Made by a program: the position numbers and the translations under genes
Shown here: piece after piece, positions 8,571 through 17,164 of the stretch
Layout of the letters: every line of letters starts with the position of its first letter
How positions within the stretch are numbered: the stretch's first letter is position 1
Source of the DNA: DASSFG01 sp035547915
GTDB taxonomy: Bacteria; Planctomycetota; Planctomycetia; Pirellulales; JAICIG01
Direction of reading: 5' to 3'
Assembly (NCBI GenBank): GCA_035547915.1
Contig: DASZTS010000113.1
Location: 1 to 64,000, forward strand
DNA length: 64,000 bases
The notes under the pieces: generated by a model
The model's input: the letters and a program-made list of their open reading frames with translations, nothing else
Told to the model about the DNA's origin: nothing
Database searches by the model: none

Positions 8571-8592
8571 CATTACACCATAAGGTGTAATG
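8571..8592. promoter_or_regulatory. Palindromic operator candidate upstream of the hydrolase
   Basis: Perfect inverted repeat with 9-bp arms CATTACACC and GGTGTAATG around a 4-bp ATAA spacer, 57 bp before the hydrolase ATG at 8514. It is AT-rich within GC-rich surroundings and has the size of a site for a dimeric TetR- or MarR-type regulator. No such regulator is encoded next to it, and no second copy was noticed in the window. Confidence 0.55.
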
Positions 8593-8641
8593 TTTTGCAA
8601 GCCGCGTTTTCAGCCAACCTGTCCAGTTTTCGAGGGTCAAT

Positions 8642-10030
8642 TCACTTTTGCCTTGTGGCGAGTATCTGCTCGGCCGCCAAGGTCCGCGAGCTGACCCCGG
8701 GTTGGGGGAACAAACCGCCGGCTAGCACCAACGCCGCCAGTGCGAGCACGCTGATTCGCTCGCGCGGGGAAATCTCGAGCGACACGGTCGAGATATGGCG
8801 GGCGCCGGTGAACAGCAAGAGATAGGCCCGCACGACGGCGATCCCGTTGAGGGCCGTGGCAATGAGCACGGCACAACCGATCATCGGACTGGCGACGACC
8901 GCGCTGTCGACCAACAACTCGGTCGAGATAAAACCGATCGTGAACGGAAATCCTACACAGCCGAGTCCGGTGAGCAGGAAGCAGACGGCCAGGGTCGGCG
9001 AATGGCCATACAGCCCGTGATAGTTGACCAAGGTCAGCCTGCCGAAGCGCGCTTCAATCGCGCGCAGCGCGAGTCCGAACCCGCCCAGCGACAAGATGAC
9101 GGAAAGCCACAGGCAAAGCGAGGCGGTCATCGACAACAACGTCTGCAACTCGAGCCCCACGAGCACCAGTGAGGCGTGACTGAGAAACAGGAACGCATAG
9201 AAGCGGCGCGAATCGCGCTGCACGCAGGCCATGCCCGCGGCGTACACCGCGGTGGCCAGAGACACCAAGCCAATGCCGCGCAGGATCCAATCGGGCGCGA
9301 CGGGCAAGGCGAGTCGCACGGCGGCGTAAACACCGCTCAGCGGCACGAGTTGCAGGATGGCAATGCCGAGCGAAGCATGTTCGAACCAATCCGTCACCCA
9401 GCAATGAAAGGGAATGGCTCCGCAGCGCACGAGAATGGCGGCCATGAGCAACACGCTGCCACATTGGGCCCGCACCGAAGCAGTATTCTCCGCGGAATCG
9501 ATCGCCCCCCAACCGAGAATCAGTAGCGCCGCAAAGATCGACATATGCAGCACATAAACCCCGATCGGCCGGCGGCCATGCAGCAGCTCGACATAGGGCG
9601 GCGCGGTGGCCACCGTCAGCAGGCAGACCAGCCCCCACGGCTGCTGACAACTGAACGCCGCCAAGCGGACGGCTTCGGCGGCCAACGACCAGGAAAAAGA
9701 ATATCGCCGCATATGCGTTCGCGGCGTGGCCAGGGCCGTGAGAAAGTGCAATAGCGCCACGCTCGGCAAGAGCGGTGCGTTGAGGGCATCGAGCCGCAAA
9801 GGCTGGCTGCCGAAGAGCCGCGCCTGAAGGCTGTGACGAGCGAGCAGATCGGGCGGAGTGTCCAGATAAAAGGCCAGCCAGGCCAACAACGTGCAGAGCA
9901 AGGAGAGGCTGGTGAAGCCCAATGCGCAACGGTGCGCGAAGTTCGCCTCGCGAATCCGCGTGACGCTCGCCGATCCGACGATCGTAGCGCCGATCGCCAG
10001 TTCGACCCAGGGCAGATGCAAAGGATTCAT
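8642..10030 (-). CDS. Second proton-channel-like (NuoM/NuoL-type) membrane subunit of the dabA operon
   Basis: A 462-residue polytopic protein of the proton-conducting antiporter-like family (around 12-14 membrane segments). The region AAILVRCGAIPFHCWVTDWFEHASLGIAILQ corresponds to the NuoL/NuoM helix that usually reads GK-x-A-x(2)-P-x(2)-W-L-P-D-A, but the channel lysine is not evident, so this subunit looks degenerate. The start at 10030 gives an ATGA overlap with the upstream NuoL-like gene; a longer upstream reading of this frame is an antisense-like artefact. It is the third gene of the dabA operon and probably part of the same membrane complex. Confidence 0.8.
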   Translation of the reverse strand: MNPLHLPWVELAIGATIVGSASVTRIREANFAHRCALGFTSLSLLCTLLAWLAFYLDTPPDLLARHSLQARLFGSQPLRLDALNAPLLPSVALLHFLTALATPRTHMRRYSFSWSLAAEAVRLAAFSCQQPWGLVCLLTVATAPPYVELLHGRRPIGVYVLHMSIFAALLILGWGAIDSAENTASVRAQCGSVLLMAAILVRCGAIPFHCWVTDWFEHASLGIAILQLVPLSGVYAAVRLALPVAPDWILRGIGLVSLATAVYAAGMACVQRDSRRFYAFLFLSHASLVLVGLELQTLLSMTASLCLWLSVILSLGGFGLALRAIEARFGRLTLVNYHGLYGHSPTLAVCFLLTGLGCVGFPFTIGFISTELLVDSAVVASPMIGCAVLIATALNGIAVVRAYLLLFTGARHISTVSLEISPRERISVLALAALVLAGGLFPQPGVSSRTLAAEQILATRQK

Positions 10031-11418
10031 GTGAGTTCTTCGATCTCTCCGAAATGCGGTTGCACCCGGTCTCTTTCTTGCGGCCCCCGGCCCGATAGCA
10101 GATCGGTCCAGCGGCGTTCCATGCGGTCGCACGCGCGCAGGACCCGCACGAACGGAGATGCGACGTATTCGCGCAGCAGCGAGTCGAGAAGGCCGCGTTC
10201 GAGCGACCAGCGATATAACCAAATGCGAAATCGCCCCATGCCCGTTGGCCGAACGTGCCGTTCGCCGACATCCGGCAGCTTGCCAATGGCGTTCTCCAGC
10301 GTGCCGTAATCCTGCAGCAGCGAGGGCGCGCGCACGAACTGTAGAGTGCGCAAACAGGCATGGCCGAGCAGGTGGATCAAGGGCAAATAATGGAACCCCA
10401 GGCCGATTTCGGCGACGATGACTCCCACTTGCGTTAATGAAGCGAAGGACAGCGCCGACTTGATGTCGGTCTGCACGCTGCCGACGAAGTGCGCGAAGAT
10501 CGCCGTCACCAGTCCCAGAATCACGACCGCTGCCGAGAGCGATGTCGAGAGCTCGAGCAAGGGGCTGACGCGCAGCAAAAGAAACGCGCCCAAGTGCACA
10601 GACAACGCCCCATAGAAGACGGCGCTGGAGGGCGTCGGACCTTCCATGGCCCGCGGCAGCCAACCGCTAAACGGCACCAAGCCCGATTTGCCGGCTGCCG
10701 CGACCAGCAACAGCAAGCCGACCAACAGCGCTTCGTCCGATGCCAACTTGGGATATTCTTCCGGCCACACACCGCTGCCCAGCAGCAGGCCGAGATCTCC
10801 CTCGCCGATCAGGTGGTGCATGACCACGGCGGCCAGCAGCAGCGCGGCGTCGGAAACGCGGTAGACGGTCCAGATCCAGAGCCCATTGCGCGGCGGCGCC
10901 GACCGCTCTTGGTAGAAGGAGACAAGCAGGGCGGAAGAAAGCCCGACGAGCTCCCAGCCCGCGAACAGCGTTTCGATCGTTCCCGCCAGCGCCGCGACGA
11001 CCATTCCCAGTACAAAGATCGAATAGAGCGAGAAGAACCGGTTGAAGCCCGGCTCGCGATGCATGTAACGGCTGGCGAAGGCGCCAATTGTGCCCGAGAG
11101 CACAAACGACAGGATAACGAACGGCACCGACAGCCGATCGAACACGAACTTCACGGAAAAGTGGTAGAGGTGCGGGATCTCCGCCCAATGGCCCAGTTCG
11201 ATGGCGACGTGCCGCGAGCCGCCGACGAGCATGATCAGCAGAATGGCCACCGACGCCAACAGTCCGCAAACGACCGCCCAGAATCCCAGCCTGGTCGTCG
11301 TCTCTTCCGACAAACGATAGCCGACGAGCGAGGAGATTCCCGACACGCACGTCATCAGCAATGGACTGCCGACGACGAGCAGCCCCAACAGAAACAGCAT
11401 TTGCCCAACGTTGCTCAT
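10027..11418 (-). CDS. dabB: DabB-type NuoL-like proton-conducting subunit
   Basis: A 463-residue membrane protein of the NuoL/MrpA family. The conserved glutamate is in FAGWELVGLSSALLVSFY (E156) and the channel lysine in AAAGKSGLVPFSGWLPRAMEGPTPSSA (K244). QTDIKSALSFASLTQVG and HLLGHACLRTLQFVRAPS match DabB/MpsA proteins that pair with DUF2309. In the characterised DAB systems this subunit couples proton flow to CO2 hydration by DabA, accumulating bicarbonate. It overlaps dabA upstream by 4 bp (ATGA at 11415-11418) and the next membrane gene downstream by 4 bp. Confidence 0.85.
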   Translation of the reverse strand: MSNVGQMLFLLGLLVVGSPLLMTCVSGISSLVGYRLSEETTTRLGFWAVVCGLLASVAILLIMLVGGSRHVAIELGHWAEIPHLYHFSVKFVFDRLSVPFVILSFVLSGTIGAFASRYMHREPGFNRFFSLYSIFVLGMVVAALAGTIETLFAGWELVGLSSALLVSFYQERSAPPRNGLWIWTVYRVSDAALLLAAVVMHHLIGEGDLGLLLGSGVWPEEYPKLASDEALLVGLLLLVAAAGKSGLVPFSGWLPRAMEGPTPSSAVFYGALSVHLGAFLLLRVSPLLELSTSLSAAVVILGLVTAIFAHFVGSVQTDIKSALSFASLTQVGVIVAEIGLGFHYLPLIHLLGHACLRTLQFVRAPSLLQDYGTLENAIGKLPDVGERHVRPTGMGRFRIWLYRWSLERGLLDSLLREYVASPFVRVLRACDRMERRWTDLLSGRGPQERDRVQPHFGEIEELT

Positions 11419-14400
11419 GCGTCCGCCGCTCCGACCGTCTGCGAGCGAGGGCTAGACGGCTCGAACCGGCGCGCCGGCTCCGCGCCGTTCGCGACCTGGC
11501 AGAATTCCAAATGATCGCGGCAGCCGCGATACCAATCGACCGATGACGTGGCGCGCGGCAGCGTCTCTGCCTGCACTTCATAAGGCTCGAACACGCCACC
11601 GCGAAACACGCTGACTCGCTGGGTCTCCGGATGCAGCACGGCCAATTGGACCCAGCCGTTTCGACACATGCGGCCGATGCCTTCACAGCGATCGATGATC
11701 GTGAGCATGTCTTCGGGCCGCGTTTCGATGATGAACAGCGAGCGAACCGGCTCGTGGATCTCGACCATCTGCCACGGCAACCCGGTGCGCAGGTCGCTGG
11801 CGGCGCCGTCCATCACGCCCAACATCGCCGCCAGGTTGTGCGGCAGCTTGCTCCCGGAACCGAAGCCGAAATTATCGACCTTCGAGAAGTAATACTCCAG
11901 GTTGATGCCCGCGCAGACCGGAAACACAGCCTGCAAAACGCGGACAAGCACGGTGCACTCCGCATCGTCCCGCGTCGGGTCATACGATGCCAGGAACGCC
12001 CGCCGGTCGAGAAACAGCCCACGAGTCCGCTCCCGGCGTCCGATGATCGTCAGGGCGTTGGTGGCGTGTCCCAGCTCGGGCCGCGTTTGCGCAAGATCCT
12101 CGGCGCGCTCTTCGACATGCTCGCGCGCCTCCGCGAAGGTCAATGTCAATGGGGCCGACATGAACCTTCGGCAGCGCTCGTGGGCGTTGCGGTCGCATAC
12201 CGCTTCGATCGCCCGCTGGGCCTGTTCGAACTCCGCCCGATGCGACGACGGGATTTCGTCCAGATCGAAAAACGTCACCGTCTCGTTGCAGGTATTGTGA
12301 TAGGCGCCGACCGCCACCGTTCGCTGAGGCAGTTCCAGTCCACGCGCGTTCAAAGCGGCGCGCACGCGCGGGTCGTTCAAAACGGCCGCCATCGCGCGAG
12401 CGTTCGGTCCGCCGGCCGACCCACCGCAGGCGCCGCAGTTATAAGCGGAGTTGTAAGGGTTATTGAGGCTGTTCGAACCGTGCCCCACGAGGAGCAGGAG
12501 TCGGGCGAAGTCCGCAGTCAGACCGATGTCGTGCAGCAAACGCTCGGCCGCATCGGTCATCTCCTCGACGGTGAACCCCGCATGACCGTTCTCCGGTGCG
12601 CTGTCGTCTGCGCGGCGTTCGAGCCGCAAGCGCGTATTTCGCGGCGGCTGAACAACGCGTCCGAGCGTTTTGCGAATGCGCGCCGCCAGGCGCGGAAACA
12701 GGATCCGCGCCACGAGTGGAAACGTCGCCAGCACGCCGACCCCTCCGGCCAACAACGTCCCCGAGCCGACGGATCGGCTGCCGCGATGTAAGCGGTGTGT
12801 AGCCATGCCCAGGAGGCGGCGCGTCTTGGCCCGCAACTCCCCGTCCACTTCGTCGCCAGGGGTAACGTCCTCGACCACCCGATGCCGCGGGCGCACGGTA
12901 ATCGGGCAGAGCGGCCTGAAGTGGGCTTCGTTCGCCCCGCGATAGTACATGGCCAGGCCGAAGAAGCCTGCCGCACCGAAGGTCTCCACCTGCGGCGAGA
13001 CTTCCTCGAGGTGTCGCCGGAACGATTCCTCGCGCTCGTCCAGGCAACATACAACCTGAAACGCAGGCAGGGGCGCAGGGCTCTTGTGTTGCGGCGAATA
13101 AATGGAGATCGCGTCCAGGGCCGCCGTGGCAAGCCGCTGCTCATAGGCCAGGTGAAAAATCCGCCGCCGTTCCAAGCTGCCGAAGGTCTCAATCTCGCGC
13201 ATCACCTCCGCCCATTCCCCCGGCTGCAATCGATGCAAGGCGTCGGGCGAAAGGCCGAGGACCTGTGCCAACTGAAAGACGAGAAAGGCCCGTTCTTCGA
13301 CACTTGGCGGCCGCGGGCAGCCGGAGCGCCGACGAATCGTATCGCGCAACTCTCCCAGGCAACCTTCAAACCGCATCGCCGTGTGGGCCACATGAGCTGT
13401 CGCCAGCCGATCGAGCAGCAGGCGGATGGCGAGGAACTCGACCAGGCTGCCCGAGGGCACGGGAACGACGACGCGGTCGCTATGGGTCTCGATCTGCCGC
13501 AGCATCCCGCCCCACCCTCGCAGCGCCAGTAGGGTGGCAGAGAGGAACTCGTCCCATTCGTCGGCGTGCACTCCCAGTTGCTCGAGACTATCGAGCACCG
13601 ATTCGAGCGGCGAAAGGCGTTCCGCTTCGATGCGCCGGAGTTCCGCAGGCAGGCCGCGCAGCCAACGCTCGGGCGAACCCAGCGGCTGGCCGTAAATCGA
13701 GGAAAAGGCACGATAGAAGCCTTCCTTCCGCAGTGGCATGGCAGCCTGGGCAACGCCCTGATCCAGGAACGCGGCCGTGAAGCGGATCAGCAAGGCATTG
13801 ACGAGCAGGTCGCCGTCTTCGCCCGTTGCTTGCAGCAACCAATCGCGGTGCCGCACCGCCGTCGCGGGCGGCGGCGAAAGCGACGGCAAGTCGCGTACGC
13901 CGTCGCAACAGACCCGCCAAAGCGCCTGCAATGTAAAGCACTCCCAGGTCTCGTCACTCCAGCTCTCGATCGTCGCTTCGCCGAATCGGCTGAGCAGTTC
14001 TCTCAGGCTGGTCAGTGTGCCCGGGCTGTTCCGTATCTCAGGTGGATGACGAGACTCTGCCTCGCCGCCACCGCGCAAATCGCGCATCGTCCAGCGGCGC
14101 GTCTCAGCGATCAGCCGCGATCGCACGGCCGCCGAAACTTCGGGCCGCACGCGGCGCAGCGCATCGGTTTCCGCGACGAACCACAACAGTTCTTCGGCGG
14201 GCCCGCTGCGCAAGGGGTCTTGCAGCATCGCCAGGTACAAATCGAATCGCGAGCCGAAGCAGGCGATCGGCTCGTCCGCACGTTGGCCCAGGTCGCGCTT
14301 GAGCACCTGCTTGAGCTCGTCGAAACGGATGCGGCCAGACTGGAGTGCCTCGCGGTATTGGGCTTTCGGCAGGTAGGGATGGCAGCCGAAGATCTGCGCC

Positions 14401-14597
14401 GCCTGGTTCACCGCCTCGTGGAAAGGCCGATGCTCGAAGGCATGCAGCGTGTTGTGGTGAATGAAGACCGTGATCGGGCCTTGGGCCGGCAACAAATGCG
14501 CCGCGTGCTCGATCGATTCGCTGAGCCGGCGCAGCAGGTTGCCGCGCGGTATCGCCGCGTCGGGCGTTTGACTATCCGTGCTGTGGAGGCGGGGCAT
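11415..14597 (-). CDS. dabA: DabA-type DUF2309 inorganic-carbon transporter subunit
   Basis: A 1060-residue cytoplasmic-face protein of family DUF2309 (DabA), a beta-carbonic-anhydrase-like subunit that converts CO2 to bicarbonate. The expected zinc ligands are visible: Cys and Asp in VVCCLDEREESFRRH (about residues 517-519), His in LLVGHGSNSLNNPYN (about 704) and Cys in YNCGACGGSAGG (about 720). N-terminal motifs FIHHNTLHAFEHRPFHEAV are also typical. It is the first gene of a three-gene coupled operon with two Nuo-like membrane subunits. Nothing else for carbon fixation is seen in the window. No strong ribosome-binding site precedes the ATG. Confidence 0.93.
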   Translation of the reverse strand: MPRLHSTDSQTPDAAIPRGNLLRRLSESIEHAAHLLPAQGPITVFIHHNTLHAFEHRPFHEAVNQAAQIFGCHPYLPKAQYREALQSGRIRFDELKQVLKRDLGQRADEPIACFGSRFDLYLAMLQDPLRSGPAEELLWFVAETDALRRVRPEVSAAVRSRLIAETRRWTMRDLRGGGEAESRHPPEIRNSPGTLTSLRELLSRFGEATIESWSDETWECFTLQALWRVCCDGVRDLPSLSPPPATAVRHRDWLLQATGEDGDLLVNALLIRFTAAFLDQGVAQAAMPLRKEGFYRAFSSIYGQPLGSPERWLRGLPAELRRIEAERLSPLESVLDSLEQLGVHADEWDEFLSATLLALRGWGGMLRQIETHSDRVVVPVPSGSLVEFLAIRLLLDRLATAHVAHTAMRFEGCLGELRDTIRRRSGCPRPPSVEERAFLVFQLAQVLGLSPDALHRLQPGEWAEVMREIETFGSLERRRIFHLAYEQRLATAALDAISIYSPQHKSPAPLPAFQVVCCLDEREESFRRHLEEVSPQVETFGAAGFFGLAMYYRGANEAHFRPLCPITVRPRHRVVEDVTPGDEVDGELRAKTRRLLGMATHRLHRGSRSVGSGTLLAGGVGVLATFPLVARILFPRLAARIRKTLGRVVQPPRNTRLRLERRADDSAPENGHAGFTVEEMTDAAERLLHDIGLTADFARLLLLVGHGSNSLNNPYNSAYNCGACGGSAGGPNARAMAAVLNDPRVRAALNARGLELPQRTVAVGAYHNTCNETVTFFDLDEIPSSHRAEFEQAQRAIEAVCDRNAHERCRRFMSAPLTLTFAEAREHVEERAEDLAQTRPELGHATNALTIIGRRERTRGLFLDRRAFLASYDPTRDDAECTVLVRVLQAVFPVCAGINLEYYFSKVDNFGFGSGSKLPHNLAAMLGVMDGAASDLRTGLPWQMVEIHEPVRSLFIIETRPEDMLTIIDRCEGIGRMCRNGWVQLAVLHPETQRVSVFRGGVFEPYEVQAETLPRATSSVDWYRGCRDHLEFCQVANGAEPARRFEPSSPRSQTVGAADA

Positions 14598-14706
14598 GGC
14601 CGGAGGCGAGGCGCTATCGCATCATGCCGTCAACGGCAGGCAAAACGGAGCGGCACGAATCGTATCCATGCTAGCCCATTGCCGCGTTGCAGGGAAAGGC
14701 CTCTTA

Positions 14707-14806
14707 TCGCAACCGACAAAACCGGATCGAGTTCCAGAGAATCGGCGTTTCACGGCCGATCTTTTGCCCACGGCGCGCCAGCTCTGCGTCTTGTCAGCCG
14801 CTCCTA
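14707..14806 (-). repeat. Dispersed hairpin repeat, copy B
   Basis: Reverse-oriented copy of the intergenic element: it begins GCAACCGACAAAACCGGAT, has the internal hairpin AATCGGCGTTTCACGGCCGAT, and ends CTTGTCAGCCGCTCCTAA. It lies between the start of dabA and the end of the small secreted gene at 14866, so it may sit in the dabA leader or promoter. Confidence 0.8.
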
Positions 14807-14865
14807 ACGCCCCACAGCGCGTTCCAATTCTGCAACGCCTGCATCCCGTGGGCGCCGTCGTGTTC

Positions 14866-15159
14866 TTACCAGCCGCGAATGCGAATCGTGCTGCGGTAGT
14901 AGGGACCGCGCCAATACGTCCGCTGGCGAACGCTGTAATACAGCGGGGCGGGCACGAGCGGGGCAGCAGCGACGTAGGGAGCCGGCGCATAGGCCGCTAC
15001 GGGACCACCGTAATACGCAACCACCGGCGCGGGCGGCGCGACGACCACGGGCGGACCGGCCACAACGGCCGGCGGACCATAGAATCCGAACTGGGCCTGC
15101 GCCGTCTCGGCCGAGCAGACGATCAACAATCCGATCATCGCCGCAAACAGTGTCTTCAT
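14866..15159 (-). CDS. Small secreted Pro/Ala/Tyr-rich protein
   Basis: A 97-residue protein with a clear Sec signal peptide (MKTLFAAMIGLLIVCSAETAQA, cleavage after AQA), followed by a low-complexity region rich in Pro, Ala, Val and Tyr (PPAVVAGPPVVVAPP and similar) and a basic tail (YWRGPYYRSTIRIRGW). Proteins of this style are frequent in planctomycetes; function unknown. It could be a surface or periplasmic component. Single gene, with repeat copy B downstream. Confidence 0.7.
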   Translation of the reverse strand: MKTLFAAMIGLLIVCSAETAQAQFGFYGPPAVVAGPPVVVAPPAPVVAYYGGPVAAYAPAPYVAAAPLVPAPLYYSVRQRTYWRGPYYRSTIRIRGW

Positions 15160-15272
15160 GGGTGGTCGCCCTTCCGCTTGAAGTAATTGAACCGCTCATC
15201 ATAGCCTAGTTCGCCGCGGAGCAATTTCAAGATATGCGGCCCGCCGCCGTCGTGTCTGGTAGATTGACACCC

Positions 15273-15521
15273 ATGAGCCGACGTTTTCAGTTCAGCTTAG
15301 GCGGGCTGCTGGCGGCCACGGCCGCCGTTTTGATGGTCACCGCCATGATCGGGCGGGGAGTTCGTGACCCGAACAATTCGCTGGCCTACGTCCTGATCGT
15401 CGGCTTCGTTGTCGCAGGAACCGTCGCAGGCTTGCTGTCTGGTGGTGTGTTCAGAGGACTCGTGACCGCATCATCGCTCCTCGTTTTGTTGGCGGTCATG
15501 TGGTTCATCGTGGCTCGTTGA
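15273..15521 (+). CDS. Small membrane protein (RFQFSL-type)
   Basis: An 82-residue protein starting MSRRFQFSLGGLLAATAAVLM, with two or three hydrophobic segments (about 9-25, 38-58, 62-80). The RRFQFSL start followed by a membrane helix is a common planctomycete motif in short inner-membrane proteins of unknown function. The ATG at 15273 was chosen over one at 15234 because it gives this conserved start. No obvious ribosome-binding site. Confidence 0.6.
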   Translation: MSRRFQFSLGGLLAATAAVLMVTAMIGRGVRDPNNSLAYVLIVGFVVAGTVAGLLSGGVFRGLVTASSLLVLLAVMWFIVAR

Positions 15522-15689
15522 TCGATCGGCCGCTGCCCCGCACACGGTCGACCGCGCGCCCTGATGAAATGACTGCTTCGTTCGCAGACGACGGACTGAC
15601 GTAACACCGCATCGGTTGCGCAGCGGCCGTGCTGCCGGAAGTGGTGGATCGGCACGGCCGATCCGCGGGCTCCTCGACGCCCGGTGTAG

Positions 15690-16634
15690 TTAGAGATCGC
15701 CGAAGTATCGCACCATGTGCAGGAACAGAGGCGCGACGTAGATCAGGCTATCGATGCGGTCCAAGACTCCGCCGTGTCCGCGGATCACCGCCCCCATGTC
15801 CTTGATGCCCAGGTCTCGTTTGATCACGCTGATCGCCAGATCGCCGACCTGCCCGCCGACCCCCACGATCACGCCAGCGAGCAACAATTGCAGCGTGCCC
15901 CAACCGGGCAACATCGAGCGAAGCGCCCAAGGCAGCACGAGCGAGACGGCGAGTGCGCCCAAGGCTCCTTCCCAGGTCTTCTTGGGGCTGATTTCGCTCC
16001 GCATCGGATGTCTTCCGAATAGCTTTCCGAACGTGAAAGCTGCGATATCGTTCAGTTCGACCGCGAAGAGAATGTAGAACAAATGGCTGTACGGGTGAGG
16101 CATGTCGGCCAGAAAGCCGAGATGGCCGAACATCCACCCGAAATAGACAAAGCCCACGATCGCGAGTGCGATCGTCTGCAATTGTCCCTGCACGCGATTC
16201 CGCAGGATGGGCACCAGCATGATGCTGGCGATCGCGAAAACCGGAAGCGCCATGAAGAGCCCGTACCAGCCGGGGGTTCCCAGGAAGGGATCGGCCACCA
16301 GCGATGTAACGCCGACCGAGACGATCCCGAGATAGACCACGGCCATCATGATCCGATCGCGATCGAGCCCCGTGGCACGTGCGAATTCTTTCGATCCGAA
16401 CAGGGTGATCGTGGTGAAGAACCCAACGGTCGCGATCCGGCCGCAGAAGATGGCCCCGATGAGCAGCGGCACCATCATCAACCAGCCGCGATATGAGTTC
16501 CAAGCATGGTCGATGTTCTTCCGCAAGCCGAACTTCAGAATCGCCAGAAGGATTCCGGCGACGACCAGCAGCCCTGCCGCGATCATGGCATAGAAGCGGA
16601 AGACCGGGCTTTGCAGCGCAGCCGACGGCGTCAT
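15690..16634 (-). CDS. cdsA: Phosphatidate cytidylyltransferase
   Basis: A 314-residue integral membrane enzyme making CDP-diacylglycerol from CTP and phosphatidate. About eight hydrophobic segments precede the C-terminal signature: SPKKTWEGALGALAV followed by GGQVGDLAISVIKRDLGIKDMG and GHGGVLDRIDSLI, matching the CDP-DAG synthase pattern. The start at 16634 (MTPSAALQ) removes a non-conserved basic extension. It is followed on the opposite strand by a small EamA-like gene and a CDP-alcohol phosphatidyltransferase that would use its product or a related substrate. Confidence 0.92.
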   Translation of the reverse strand: MTPSAALQSPVFRFYAMIAAGLLVVAGILLAILKFGLRKNIDHAWNSYRGWLMMVPLLIGAIFCGRIATVGFFTTITLFGSKEFARATGLDRDRIMMAVVYLGIVSVGVTSLVADPFLGTPGWYGLFMALPVFAIASIMLVPILRNRVQGQLQTIALAIVGFVYFGWMFGHLGFLADMPHPYSHLFYILFAVELNDIAAFTFGKLFGRHPMRSEISPKKTWEGALGALAVSLVLPWALRSMLPGWGTLQLLLAGVIVGVGGQVGDLAISVIKRDLGIKDMGAVIRGHGGVLDRIDSLIYVAPLFLHMVRYFGDL

Positions 16635-16679
16635 AGCATCGTCTCGTGATATTCTTTTGCGGATGTCGCCTGATAGAGG

Positions 16680-16699
16680 GAGCAAACGACAAGACCGGA
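16680..16699 (-). repeat. Half copy of the dispersed hairpin repeat
   Basis: Matches the right terminus of the element (GAGCAACCGACAAAACCGGA) at 18 of 20 positions. The rest of the element is not recognisable. It lies upstream of cdsA, in the divergent gap before 16810. Confidence 0.5.
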
Positions 16700-16809
16700 T
16701 TCGATCGCCAAAGAGCCGGTCACTTTAAGGGCGAGAAACCTTCGCGGGTATAACATTACAACCGACCCGCTGGCCATCCAAGGCGAACGCGATCCTGCGC
16801 GTAACAACC

Positions 16810-17163
16810 ATGCCTCAATCGACCCCGGTTTCTTCGATGATCCTGTTTCTGGCCGCCGCCTTGATCGGCGCGGTGGGACAGTTTCTCTACAAGTCGGGTG
16901 CGGAGCAGACGACCAGCGTCTGGATCAGCTATGTCGCCAACTGGCGGTTGCTGCTCGGCGTGCTCTGTTATGTCGCGGTGATGGTGCTGTTCGTCGCCGC
17001 CTTCAAGCGCGGCGGGGCGCTTTCGGTCCTGTACCCGCTCTACGCCTCGACGTTCATTTGGGCGGCCCTGATCGGGCTCTGGGCCTATCACGTTCCGATC
17101 AAGCCCATCAAGGTCGGTGGAATGCTGCTGCTGGTCGCCGGCATGTATCTCATGGGAAAATGA
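16810..17163 (+). CDS. Small four-helix EamA/SMR-like membrane protein
   Basis: A 117-residue protein with four hydrophobic segments and the EamA/small-multidrug-resistance look: GQFLYKSGAEQ in helix 1, SVLYPLYASTFIWAALIGLW in helix 3 and IKVGGMLLLVAGMYLMG in helix 4. Similar short proteins (for example undecaprenyl-phosphate-aminoarabinose flippase subunits) act as dimers. Its stop is followed after one base by the ATG of a CDP-alcohol phosphatidyltransferase, so the two are co-translated and a lipid-linked substrate is plausible. Confidence 0.75.
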   Translation: MPQSTPVSSMILFLAAALIGAVGQFLYKSGAEQTTSVWISYVANWRLLLGVLCYVAVMVLFVAAFKRGGALSVLYPLYASTFIWAALIGLWAYHVPIKPIKVGGMLLLVAGMYLMGK

Positions 17164-17164
17164 C

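Noticed and set aside
10031..10663. Long N-terminal extension of the second Nuo-like gene
   Set aside because: The extension overlaps the DabB-type gene and is Arg-rich; the ATGA overlap at 10027-10030 and the start MNPLHLPWVEL mark the real beginning.
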